A DNA stretch of 64,000 bases from Pseudomonadota bacterium (GTDB taxonomy: Bacteria > Myxococcota_A > UBA796 > SXON01). Each line of letters opens with the position of its first letter. Within the stretch, counting starts at the first letter, position 1. The stretch lies in the NCBI GenBank assembly GCA_005778355.1, contig SXON01000021.1:1-64000 (forward strand). Direction: 5' to 3'. The notes beneath the pieces were generated by a model, which saw only the letters and a list, made by a program, of their open reading frames with translations, was not told the DNA's origin and ran no database searches. This document shows, piece by piece, positions 48,969 through 57,036 of this stretch. Position numbers and translations under genes: made by a program.

Positions 48969-50680
48969 TGGGTGTCACCTTCATCGACCTCTTCGCCGGT
49001 GCCGGCGGCTTCTCCGAGGGCTTCCTCCAGGCCGACGGGGGCGCCCGCTACGACTTCCTCGCCGCGAGTGACATCAACGAGAACTGCGAGCTCACGCACC
49101 TCCTTCGCTACAACCACCAGCTCGGTCTCGACCTGCCCTTCCTCCGCTCGGATGTGAAGGCGCCCGATTTTGTGGACCGGCTCAGCGCCCTGGTGACCCG
49201 CCCCGTCGACGTGGTGTGCGGCGGGCCTCCCTGCCAGAGCTTCAGCCTCGCCGGGCGCCGTCGGAAGAACGACAAGAAAGACGACCTTTTCGCGGGCTAC
49301 CTCCGCGTGATCGAGCGGCTACGGCCGAAGTACTTCGTGATGGAGAACGTGCCCGGGATCCTCACGAAGGACGGCGGCGCCCACAAGGAACGCATCCTCC
49401 GCGAGATCGGGGCGATGGTCGACGACCGCGCCGTGCGGGAGGTGGCAAGCAAGCTCGGCGACGGCGAGGAAGCCTGGATCCGCCTACGTCTCACGCGCGA
49501 CGCCGACGGCTACGCCACCGCGCTGGGGGACGCCTTCCGCGACGCGACGCGGACTAACCTGGACTATCGCACCAGCAAGACGAGTCGCGACGTGGCGACC
49601 GTGCGGCACGGGATTAGGATGCTCGGGCGTGTGAGCGACCTCGCGCGCCTTGTGGACACGATCACGCGGGAGAAGGGCCACGCCGACATCGACAACGACG
49701 CCTTCGTCGACGAGTTCGACCGTTTCATCGATGTGCTCCAGCCCGACGCGATCGTGGAGCGGTGCCTCGAGGCACTGAAGCGTCTACCGGCCGTCGACCT
49801 GGCCATGCCGCTGCGCACGGCGCTCCTCACGCCGGCCGAGTGCCTCGATCGGGTGGCGGTCTTGCGTCCCGACCTGCAGCGCGCCTGCGCCGACGCCCGC
49901 CTCTATCGCTGTGCTGATGCGCTCACGCTGGACGCGAGCGACTACGGCGTCCCGCAGCGACGCAAGCGCGTGGTGTTCATCGGCTGCCGCCGCGACCAGA
50001 AGCTCATCCACGAGGTGCCCCGGCGCGTGGCCGCGGGCGAGCGCGTGACGGTGGAGGAGGCCCTCTGGGACCTCGACTTCCTCCAGTCGGGACAGGCCAG
50101 CAGCGAGTACCGTCCGGTGCGGGAGGCAGCGGTGGCGTCGCGACAGGCCGACGGTCGCGCCGGCGGGGATCGCACCTATGCGGCATGGTCGCGACAGGGC
50201 CGCGTGCCCGGCTGCCGCCCGGCGGCCTACGTGTACGACAGGGAGGACTACGACGCCGGGAAACTGACAGTCGCACCCCTGCACAACCACCAGGCGGCCA
50301 CCCACAACGCCAAGGTCACCGCACGCCTCCAGGCGATCATGGACGCCGGGCGCTTCGAAGCCGACACCGCGGCCGACCTCGCGGCAATGGGCCTCGGCAC
50401 CGGCAAGCGCGACTACACGCCCTTGCAGGCCAACCAGCCCGCGCCCACGATTGTCACGATCCCCGACGACTACGTGCACTACCGCGTCCCCCGCGCCCCC
50501 ACCGTGCGCGAGATGGCTCGCCTGCAGTCCTTCGACGACAGCTTCGTCTTCCAGGGCAAGCGCACCACCGGCGGGAATCGTCGCAAGGACGAGGTGCCCC
50601 AGTACACGCTGGTCGGCAACGCCGTCCCACCGCTCCTGGCACGGGCCATCGGCGAGGAGATCCTGAAGGTCATCGAGTAG
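48968..50680 (+). CDS. Solitary cytosine-5 DNA methyltransferase with ~150-residue insertion
   Basis: A 570-residue enzyme with the m5C motif series: I DLFAGAGGFSEGF (8-20), IV GGPPCQSFSLAGRR with nucleophile Cys89, VI MENVPG (125-130), VIII QRRKRVVFIG (330-339), and X VGNAVPP near the end. Motifs VI and VIII are usually ~40-50 residues apart; here ~200 residues separate them, so a helical insertion of ~150 residues (about 155-310) is present. No restriction endonuclease neighbours it, so it is an orphan. Target site unknown. Three GTCGCGAC sites lie inside this gene, and a DNA glycosylase follows on the same strand 548 bp downstream. Confidence 0.9.
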   Translation: MGVTFIDLFAGAGGFSEGFLQADGGARYDFLAASDINENCELTHLLRYNHQLGLDLPFLRSDVKAPDFVDRLSALVTRPVDVVCGGPPCQSFSLAGRRRKNDKKDDLFAGYLRVIERLRPKYFVMENVPGILTKDGGAHKERILREIGAMVDDRAVREVASKLGDGEEAWIRLRLTRDADGYATALGDAFRDATRTNLDYRTSKTSRDVATVRHGIRMLGRVSDLARLVDTITREKGHADIDNDAFVDEFDRFIDVLQPDAIVERCLEALKRLPAVDLAMPLRTALLTPAECLDRVAVLRPDLQRACADARLYRCADALTLDASDYGVPQRRKRVVFIGCRRDQKLIHEVPRRVAAGERVTVEEALWDLDFLQSGQASSEYRPVREAAVASRQADGRAGGDRTYAAWSRQGRVPGCRPAAYVYDREDYDAGKLTVAPLHNHQAATHNAKVTARLQAIMDAGRFEADTAADLAAMGLGTGKRDYTPLQANQPAPTIVTIPDDYVHYRVPRAPTVREMARLQSFDDSFVFQGKRTTGGNRRKDEVPQYTLVGNAVPPLLARAIGEEILKVIE

Positions 50681-50725
50681 GTGCAGCGACCGCTCAGCTA
50701 GACCCGGCTGCGCGGCGCCGATCAC

Positions 50726-50748
50726 CGGGGTGCGACCGCAGCACCCCG
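50726..50748 (+). terminator. Hairpin after the methyltransferase gene
   Basis: CGGGGTGC (50726-50733) and GCACCCCG (50741-50748) form a perfect 8-bp stem with a 7-base loop, 46 bp after the stop codon of the DNA methyltransferase. There is no T-tract, so it is not a canonical intrinsic terminator, but it may stabilise the 3' end or pause RNA polymerase. Confidence 0.35.
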
Positions 50749-50830
50749 CCGGTAGACCCGACGGAAGGCAAGTCGCAAGATCCGGTGCGGATCGTTCCCT
50801 TTCGGTGCGCCAGCGAAGCCGCCGGCGCGT

Positions 50831-51062
50831 CGTCGTGAGCGGTCACTGCTTGAACGCCCGACGTCGTGAGCGGTCGCTCTTCGAGTGCACAGACAACGGG
50901 CCGGAGGCGCTCGGAGCGCGAGGTGCTGAACGAGAGAAGCTGGATAATCCGGGACCCGCTGCGGCCGGCGGCGGGGGACAACGCCGGCGCGGTGGCTCGA
51001 TTGTGCACGCAAACTGCTACCGCTTACGACGCGAGGCGTTCGCGTGCTCTCCGCTTACGACG
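50831..51062. repeat. Inverted-repeat island with paired 31-bp-spaced 12-mers
   Basis: The gene-free region 50681-51228 contains CGTCGTGAGCGG at 50831 and again at 50862 (31 bp apart), and its near-complement CCGCTTACGACG at 51020 and 51051 (again 31 bp apart). The right arm read in reverse matches the left arm over ~48 bp with substitutions, including a shared GAACGCC between the two 12-mers. The whole is a 232-bp imperfect inverted repeat with arms of about 48 bp. It could be a MITE-like element or a cluster of protein-binding sites. The centre (50879-51019) has no gene I can support. Confidence 0.6.
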
Positions 51063-51193
51063 GAGGGCCAGGCACCACGAAATCCTGCTGCCTCGCGATC
51101 AGCCGGTCCACCATCGGGATCCGGGCCTCGGGGGGGGAGCGGGTAGTGGCGCTGCGGGTCGCAGGGCCCGGTGGTGTTGAAGAAACGTTCCAT
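51063..51193 (-). pseudogene. 5' relic of an AAA ATPase gene (MERFFNT-family)
   Basis: On the minus strand from ATG 51193 the sequence reads MERFFNTTGPCDPQRHYPLPP. After one frame change at a run of C residues (near 51133-51140) it continues EARIPMVDRLIARQQDFVVPGPPS. Intact family members begin MERFFNTAGPCDPxxHYxLPPxxRLPxVxxLIxxxQYFVLHAPRQTGKTT. The relic stops just before the P-loop, exactly where the right arm of the inverted-repeat island begins. This suggests truncation by insertion or deletion plus a frameshift. Upstream is the DNA glycosylase in divergent orientation. Confidence 0.65.
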
Positions 51194-51228
51194 CCGCCCC
51201 GACGATAACCCCGGGCTAGGTCGCTCCG

Positions 51229-51939
51229 GTGCCCGCCCGCACCCGCACCCGCACCCACGAACACATCGCTCGCGCCGTGGTGAGCGAGCGCTCGGCCGCG
51301 ATCGAGGCGGTGCCGCGCCTCCTGGAAGACTGGTACCGGCAGAACGCGCGCGACTTCCGCTGGCGACGAGGGGAGCTGTCGCCCTGGCAGTTGCTCGTGG
51401 CCGAGGTCTGCCTTCAACAGACCATGAGCCCGCGGGTCGACGCCTTTCTCCCCGGCTTCCTGTCGCGTTTCCCCGACGCAGCGGCACTCGCCGCCGCGCC
51501 GCGCGCCGAGGTTGAATCGGCCCTACGCCCACTTGGGTTCCAACGTAAGCGCGCCGCGGTGCTCCAAGGTCTGGCGGAGGCGCTCGCCGGTCGCGACATA
51601 CCGCGCACACGGGACGCTCTCCTCGCCCTCCCCGGCGTGGGCCAGTACGTCGCCAGCGCGTACTTGTGCGCGGTGCACGGCGAGCCCACCTTCCTGCTCG
51701 ACGTGAACTTCGCCCGCATCGTGGAGCGCGTCTTCGCGCCGCGCCTGCGCCCAGACCTTCGCGACGACCCGGTGCTCGAAACCGTGGGACGGGCCCTCGC
51801 CGGGGCCGCCCACGATCCCCGGCGCTTCAACTGGGCGATGCTGGATCTCGGCGCGCTCGTGTGTCGCCCCACGGCGCCCCGCTGCGACCGCTGCCCGCTG
51901 GTGGTTCACTGCGCGTACGCAGCCGCAGTGGAAGAATGA
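51229..51939 (+). CDS. HhH-GPD DNA glycosylase with [4Fe-4S] cluster (MutY/Mig-like, no C-terminal domain)
   Basis: A 236-residue base-excision glycosylase starting at a GTG. It has the helix-hairpin-helix LPGVGQYVASAYL (Tyr140 where endonuclease III has the lyase Lys), catalytic Asp158 in FLLDVNFARI, Glu59 in AEVCLQQT, and the cluster Cys212-x6-Cys219-x2-Cys222-x5-Cys228. MutY proteins (~350 residues) carry an extra 8-oxoG-reading domain that is absent here. The short form next to an m5C methyltransferase recalls Mig of Methanothermobacter, a T:G mismatch glycosylase that repairs deaminated 5-methylcytosine. MutY-type activity is the alternative. Confidence 0.8.
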   Translation: MPARTRTRTHEHIARAVVSERSAAIEAVPRLLEDWYRQNARDFRWRRGELSPWQLLVAEVCLQQTMSPRVDAFLPGFLSRFPDAAALAAAPRAEVESALRPLGFQRKRAAVLQGLAEALAGRDIPRTRDALLALPGVGQYVASAYLCAVHGEPTFLLDVNFARIVERVFAPRLRPDLRDDPVLETVGRALAGAAHDPRRFNWAMLDLGALVCRPTAPRCDRCPLVVHCAYAAAVEE

Positions 51940-51946
51940 GCGACCG

Positions 51947-52483
51947 ATGAACATCGTCATCCCGAACGGCGCTTACCGTCGCATGCCGTGGAAAAACGGC
52001 GGCGGCACCACCGAGCTGGTGGCGACCTCGGGCGACGACCCACCCGGCTGGCGTGTCAGTCGCGCGAGCGTAGCCAGTGACGGCCCCTTCTCCGACTTCG
52101 CTGGCTACGATCGCTTCATCGTGCTCCTCGAAGGCGAGGGCTGCCTGCTCACCGTGCGCGGCAAGCTAGTGATGCTCGACGACTGGCTCGTCCCCTTCCG
52201 CTTCAAGGGCGAAGATCCTGTCGACTGCGTGCTGGTAGACGGGCCCTGTGTCGACTTCAACTGGATGGTGCGTCGCGAGCATTTCGAGGGGAACGTGGCG
52301 GTGCTCCGGCCAGGAGAGAGCGCTGAGGCGGTGGCGATCTACGCGGTCGGCGATGCCCTCTTGCACGCGGGGGAGAGCGCCGAGGTGCCCGCCGGTCACA
52401 CGCTGGTGTGTCGACGCCAGCACGTTCGGCTGGATTTCGGCGGGCCCGTCATCGCCTGTGACGCGAGGCCACTACTCCCATAG
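51947..52483 (+). CDS. hutD: HutD/Ves-family protein
   Basis: A 178-residue cupin-like protein: MPWKNGGGTTELVATSGDDPPGWRVSRASVASDGPFSDFAGYDRF is the signature of the HutD/Ves family. In Pseudomonas HutD is encoded with histidine utilisation genes and may regulate urocanate level; here no hut genes adjoin it, so its role is uncertain. It lies 7 bp after the glycosylase gene. Its 3' end overlaps the convergent copper monooxygenase-like gene by 12 bp (52472-52483). Confidence 0.85.
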   Translation: MNIVIPNGAYRRMPWKNGGGTTELVATSGDDPPGWRVSRASVASDGPFSDFAGYDRFIVLLEGEGCLLTVRGKLVMLDDWLVPFRFKGEDPVDCVLVDGPCVDFNWMVRREHFEGNVAVLRPGESAEAVAIYAVGDALLHAGESAEVPAGHTLVCRRQHVRLDFGGPVIACDARPLLP

Positions 52484-53401
52484 AACGCCGTCGCTGGTCT
52501 GTACGACCTGGCACTCGGCGGTGGTGCTCCCCGGTGTGAACACGATTGTCAGGTTGCACATCTCGTCGGCCGCCGTGTAGCCGTAGCTCACGTCGGTGTC
52601 GCCATCGTTCTGGTAGTCGCAGGCGTACTCGAAGCCGCTCCCGGCGGGCACCACCAGCGGGGGGTTGTACTGAGTGATGAGCGGGTCGTGCCAATCGTTG
52701 TTGGTGTAGAAGACCTCGCCCGCAGCGGTACCGTCGAAGGGCGCCACGCGGAACTCGGTCGCGAGCGCATGGGTATGCGAGCCGAGGAAGTGAACCTCCA
52801 CGTCTTCGTTGAAGGCACAGCGAGTCCACTCGGTGGCGGTCGCCCCGGCGGGCACGACGATGGTCTCGTCGCGCACCTGGCCGCCCCAGATGCTGTCCGT
52901 CACTTCCTCAGCCGGGATCGTGTACGCGTTCAGATAGGAATAAAGCTCGATCTCCTCGTCGTTTGGGTTCACGTAGTGCAGCTCGTGCACCACCTGGATT
53001 CCGGCCGGTACCATCGCCACCACGCCCCCGGGGAGGGCGAGGATGCCTTCGCCGGCGCCCTGTGTGCCGAACATCATCACCGCGTCTTCCATGAGGCTAC
53101 TGTCGGTGTAGAGCTCGTTGCAGTCGTACATACCAGGTTCGAGCGGTGTTTCAGCCAGCACGGTGGTGGAGAGGGTCATGTGGTGGGTGCCCTCGTTCTG
53201 GAGGTACTCCACCCAGTTGACCGGAGAGAGCTCCGTCGTGTCGAGGTCGTACACCGCGCAAAGCCAGGCCTCGCTGTAGGGCGCCACCCTGCCGCTCATC
53301 TTGGCCTGGAATCCCTCGCCCGCTGCGGGCGGGTCGAGGCTTGGCAGCGCCGCTGCGCCGGTGTCGACCGTCTCTGCGGTGCAGGCCAGGAAGAAGAACA
53401 T
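52472..53401 (-). CDS. Copper type II monooxygenase-like lipoprotein (PHM/DBH type)
   Basis: A 309-residue protein starting MFFFLACTAE (Cys7). It appears to carry the full ligand set of the two-copper ascorbate-dependent monooxygenases: HH at residues 73-74 (EGTHHMTL) and His142 (VVHELHYVNP) for CuH, and His209/His211 (GSHTHALA) and Met281 (ADEMC) for CuM. In eukaryotes such enzymes hydroxylate peptides or dopamine. Bacterial relatives are uncharacterised lipoproteins. The two domains are present in normal order, though a canonical substrate pocket cannot be checked. It is divergent from the VWA gene. Confidence 0.75.
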   Translation of the reverse strand: MFFFLACTAETVDTGAAALPSLDPPAAGEGFQAKMSGRVAPYSEAWLCAVYDLDTTELSPVNWVEYLQNEGTHHMTLSTTVLAETPLEPGMYDCNELYTDSSLMEDAVMMFGTQGAGEGILALPGGVVAMVPAGIQVVHELHYVNPNDEEIELYSYLNAYTIPAEEVTDSIWGGQVRDETIVVPAGATATEWTRCAFNEDVEVHFLGSHTHALATEFRVAPFDGTAAGEVFYTNNDWHDPLITQYNPPLVVPAGSGFEYACDYQNDGDTDVSYGYTAADEMCNLTIVFTPGSTTAECQVVQTSDGVLWE

Positions 53402-53453
53402 CGGTCACCTCGCCGACCTGCGTATCGCGCGTCGCCAGCGGATAGACGTACGC

Positions 53454-54419
53454 ATGCGCACTACGCTCGGCTTGCTCGCGCTCTCGGTCCTGGCCTGCGC
53501 CGGCACCAAGGACACCGGGAACGGCGACGACGACGACCTCGATCTGGGCCCGCCCCAGCTCGACCTCCTGCTGGTGATCGACACCTCGGGCTCGATGAAG
53601 GAGGAGTCGTCTGCGCTCGCCGTGGGCCTCGACGCCATCATCGACGCGCTGGGCAGCGCCGACTGGCAGATCGGCGTGACCACCGCGTCCGCCGATCCGC
53701 AGGCCGGCGGCACCACCGGCGTTGACCCGGGCGAGGCCGGGAGCCTCGTGGGGCCGGTGATCACCTCGGCCGGCGACAACGCGGTGGAGACACTGCGCGC
53801 ACAATTGCTCTGCGACACCATCTACTGGAAGGACAACGACCTCGAATCCGATCCGAACTACGCGGGCGACGCGGGCGACTGTCCCGTGCCGACCGTCGTG
53901 AGCCGGGAGTACCTCGGCTGCGTGTGCGGCGAGGAAACTTGGAACACCGACGAAGGCACGGGCAACGAGGAAGGACTGGAAGCCATCTACGCCGCGATCT
54001 GCCGCGCCGACGGCGACCAGCCAGACGCCTGCTGGGACCCCACCGGCGCGCTCACCACCGCCGACGCGGGGAGCAACGCGGAGCTGTGGCGCGAGGGCGT
54101 CCCGGCCGCCGCCTTGATCGTGAGCGACGAAGGCGACGGCTCCCGACGGCTGACCAACGGTGACCCCGATCCCACCGCCTACGTGGAGCTCTACGCCGGA
54201 ACCAGTCGCGACCTCGAAGTCTACGTCCTCGGCCCGCCGTACCACGATTCCGACGGGTCATGCCTCGCCAGCGCGCAGACCTGGGGCGTGGAGCGCTACC
54301 AGGCGGCGGCCGAGGCGACCGGTGGCGAGTACGCGGACCTCACCGAGCTCGACGAGGACTGCACCGAGCTCGACGTGGCAACCCAGGTGGCGGGACTGCT
54401 GGCCGCGGCGGTGGAGTGA
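53454..54419 (+). CDS. VWA-domain lipoprotein
   Basis: A 321-residue protein starting at ATG 53454 (MRTTLGLLALSVLACAGT, Cys15), preferred over an upstream start that adds 51 residues antisense to the neighbour. The MIDAS motif DTSGSM lies in LLLVIDTSGSMKEESSALAVGLDAI and a later Asp in VSDEGDGS. The von Willebrand A domain (residues ~35-310) contains several Cys (DCPVPT, GCVCGEE, AACW-like), suggesting an extracellular disulfide-stabilised fold. This type is common in Myxococcota, but its ligands are unknown. It shares one base with the following start (TGATG). Confidence 0.82.
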   Translation: MRTTLGLLALSVLACAGTKDTGNGDDDDLDLGPPQLDLLLVIDTSGSMKEESSALAVGLDAIIDALGSADWQIGVTTASADPQAGGTTGVDPGEAGSLVGPVITSAGDNAVETLRAQLLCDTIYWKDNDLESDPNYAGDAGDCPVPTVVSREYLGCVCGEETWNTDEGTGNEEGLEAIYAAICRADGDQPDACWDPTGALTTADAGSNAELWREGVPAAALIVSDEGDGSRRLTNGDPDPTAYVELYAGTSRDLEVYVLGPPYHDSDGSCLASAQTWGVERYQAAAEATGGEYADLTELDEDCTELDVATQVAGLLAAAVE

Positions 54420-54880
54420 TGCTCGCGCTCCTCGTGGCCTGCGCGCCATCCTCTGAGCTCGCCGAGCTGGAGGTGGTGGGCGCCACCCTCACCGAGCTCG
54501 TCGACGTGCGGGTCGGTGCGGGCCTGGGCATCGCGTTCGCGAGCGCGACGCTGGAAGTCCAGGAGGCCGGCGGCGACACCCAGGATTTCGCCGTCACCCT
54601 CTCGGGCCCCCGGCTCGGGCTCGTCGCCGAGGGGGCCGTGGGCGTGGGCTACCTCGAAACCCCGCTGGTCTGGTATGACGGCAGCCGCCCCGGCAGCGAC
54701 CTGCTCGGCACCTACGCGGGCATCGAGTACGGCGCGGCCACCGGGGTGGGCGCCAGCGCGGCCCTCCTCGAGAACGAGTTCGGGGTGGGCATGATCATCG
54801 GCACCATCGACCTCGGGGCGAGCATGACCGTCGGCTACGAGTGGCTCACGCTCTCAGCGGGCGAGAGCGAGCTGCCGTAG
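54419..54880 (+). CDS. Small beta-rich lipoprotein
   Basis: A 153-residue protein, MLALLVACAPSSE (Cys8), whose start is coupled to the VWA gene through TGATG. The mature part is beta-strand rich and Gly-rich (GATLTELVDVRVGAGLGIAFASATLEVQEAGGD, VGYLETPLVWYDGSRPG, GVGMIIGTIDLGASMTVGYEWL). Two strand-rich halves may be a small barrel or sandwich. No family recognised. Coupled translation with the VWA protein suggests that the two form one envelope module. It converges with feoB, 9 bp apart. Confidence 0.65.
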   Translation: MLALLVACAPSSELAELEVVGATLTELVDVRVGAGLGIAFASATLEVQEAGGDTQDFAVTLSGPRLGLVAEGAVGVGYLETPLVWYDGSRPGSDLLGTYAGIEYGAATGVGASAALLENEFGVGMIIGTIDLGASMTVGYEWLTLSAGESELP

Positions 54881-54889
54881 TCCGACGGG

Positions 54890-57028
54890 TCAGACGGCGG
54901 GGGCGAGCGCCGCAACCACGCGGAAGGTGACAAAGGCGCCCACCCAGGCGAGCACGGTCATGTAGGCAAACAAGAAGGCCGCCCAGCGCCAGGACCCCGA
55001 CTCGCGCCGCACCACCGCCAGGGTGGACAAACACTGCGCCGACAGTGCGAAGAAGACCATCAACGAGGCCCCCACCGCCGGCGTCCACAGGGGAGTGCCG
55101 TCAGGGCGACGCTCGGCGCGCATGCGGTCGCGCAGGGGCTCGCTCGCCTCGTCGGCGCCGTCGCCGATGCCGTAGATCACGCCCATCGTGGCCACGAAAA
55201 CCTCGCGCGCCGCGAAGGCGCCCACCACGCCCACGCCGATTTTCCAGTCGTAGCCCAGGGGCGCGATGAGCGGCTCGATCGCCTTCCCCATGCGACCGCC
55301 GTAGCTCTGGGCGAGGCGCTCGGCCGACTCCTCGGCGTCGAGCTGGGCGGCCACCTCGGCGCTCGCGCCCGCCCGGAGCGAGTCGTAGTCGCGACCAAGC
55401 TCCACGTCGCGCGGGAAGTACAAGAGCGCCCACAACACCACCGTCACCGCCATGATCGTGGTGCCCGCCTCGGTGAGGAAGGTCTTGGCGCGCATCCACA
55501 TCTGCCGAATCACCGTCGCGAGTCGCGGCATGCGGTAGGGGGGCAGCTCGAGCAGGAGCGGCACCCGCGGTCCCTTGAGCAGCGTGCGCCCCAGCACCCC
55601 GGCGGCGAGGAGCGCCATGCCCGTCGTGAAGAGGTACATGGCCACCATCACCGCCACCCGCGCGTCAACGCCCAGCCAGGTGGCCCCCGGCGTGAAAACG
55701 GTCGCGACCACGAGCGTGTACACCGGCAGCCGCGCCGAGCACGACATGAGCGGCACCACCATCATCGTGAGCAGGCGGTCGCGACGCCGCTCGAGCGTGC
55801 GCGTGGCCATGATCGCCGGCACGGCACAGGCGTAGCCCGAGAGCATGGGTACAAACGCGCGGCCGTGCAGGCCGATGGCGCGCATCGCGCGATCGACGAG
55901 GAAGGCCACGCGGGCCATGTAGCCACTGTCTTCCAGGAAGCCGAGCAGGAAGAAAAGCAGCATGATCTGCGGCAAGAACACCACGACGCTGCCCACGCCG
56001 TTGATGACGCCATCCACGAGGAGGTCGGTGAAGACGCCCGCGCCGAGCACATTGGCCACGGCGTCGCCCAGCCAGGCGAAAACGCCCTCGATGGCGCCGA
56101 TGGCCGGCTCCGACCAGCTGAAAAGGGCCTGGAAGAGCACCCCCATCACCAGCAGGAAAACGAGGCCGCCGCTCAAGGGGTGCAAGAGCACCCGGTCCGC
56201 TCGGTCGGACAGGGCAGGCCCCTCGATCCGGCGCCCCACGCCGAACTCCCTCGCGGCCAGCCAGTCGTACCGTGTGCCGACGATCTCGCCGTCGATGTCG
56301 CGGGCACCCGCGCCCGCCCGGATCGCGGCCACCTCGCGACGGACGGTATCGGGGATGTCGATGAGCTCGTCGGTGTCGTCGACCGAGAGCAGGTGCCAGA
56401 GCGCGAGCGCGCGCGCCTCGCCCGGCGAGGAGGCGGCGGCGTAGGGCTCGAGGCGCGCCGCGTCGGCGAGGAGCGGCGCCGGGTACGGCAGGACCAGGTG
56501 GGGTCGCGGTGGCCTGTCGATCGCCGCCGCCACCAGTCGCCCCAGGTCCGGCAGCCCCTCGCCCGTGTGGGCGCTCACCGGCACGCAGGGCACGCCGAAT
56601 GCGGCGGCAACACGCTGCGGGTCGGGGAGGATGCCCTGCGCGCGCGCCACGTCGGCGAGGTTCAGCGCGATGAGGAAGGGCACCTCCGCCTCGGCGAGCT
56701 GCACCGCCAGGTAGAGATTGCGGACGAGCTGCGTGGCGTCGACCACCAGGAGCACGAGGTGAGGCCGAGGCTCGCCATCCAGTCCAAACAGCGCACGCAC
56801 CGCCACCTGCTCCTCCGCGGAGCGCGCCGCCAGCGAGTAGGTGCCCGGGACGTCGATCACCTCGACGTCGCGACCCGCGAGCCGCCATGTCCGGCTCTCG
56901 CGCTCGACGGTGACCCCCGGGTAGTTGCCCACCCGGGCGTTGGCGCCGGTCAGGCGGTTGAAGAGGCTGGTCTTTCCGGTGTTGGGGTTACCGGCGACGG
57001 CCACTCGGGGGGCGGCGTGCGCGACCAC
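54890..57028 (-). CDS. feoB: Ferrous iron transporter FeoB
   Basis: A 712-residue protein. N-terminal G-domain: G1 GNPNTGKTS, G2 GNYPGVTVE, G3 DVPGTYSL, G4 NLAD. The membrane part has the Gate domains (LVFLLVMGVLFQALFSW, MARVAFLVDRAMRAIGLHGRAFVPMLSGYACAVPAIMATRTLERRRDRLL) with the conserved Cys/Pro elements, and several helices follow. A GTG at 57028 (MVAHAAPRVAVAGNPN) is chosen; an upstream start would be antisense to feoA. It lies 8 bp after feoA. FeoB imports Fe(II) across the inner membrane, probably using GTP hydrolysis as a switch. Fur-controlled, see next entries. Confidence 0.95.
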   Translation of the reverse strand: MVAHAAPRVAVAGNPNTGKTSLFNRLTGANARVGNYPGVTVERESRTWRLAGRDVEVIDVPGTYSLAARSAEEQVAVRALFGLDGEPRPHLVLLVVDATQLVRNLYLAVQLAEAEVPFLIALNLADVARAQGILPDPQRVAAAFGVPCVPVSAHTGEGLPDLGRLVAAAIDRPPRPHLVLPYPAPLLADAARLEPYAAASSPGEARALALWHLLSVDDTDELIDIPDTVRREVAAIRAGAGARDIDGEIVGTRYDWLAAREFGVGRRIEGPALSDRADRVLLHPLSGGLVFLLVMGVLFQALFSWSEPAIGAIEGVFAWLGDAVANVLGAGVFTDLLVDGVINGVGSVVVFLPQIMLLFFLLGFLEDSGYMARVAFLVDRAMRAIGLHGRAFVPMLSGYACAVPAIMATRTLERRRDRLLTMMVVPLMSCSARLPVYTLVVATVFTPGATWLGVDARVAVMVAMYLFTTGMALLAAGVLGRTLLKGPRVPLLLELPPYRMPRLATVIRQMWMRAKTFLTEAGTTIMAVTVVLWALLYFPRDVELGRDYDSLRAGASAEVAAQLDAEESAERLAQSYGGRMGKAIEPLIAPLGYDWKIGVGVVGAFAAREVFVATMGVIYGIGDGADEASEPLRDRMRAERRPDGTPLWTPAVGASLMVFFALSAQCLSTLAVVRRESGSWRWAAFLFAYMTVLAWVGAFVTFRVVAALAPAV

Positions 57029-57036
57029 GAACTCGC

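Noticed and set aside
50694-51008. 104-codon minus-strand frame in the spacer after the DNA methyltransferase
   Set aside because: Low-complexity Ser/Arg composition, includes the inverted-repeat arm, no recognisable motif.
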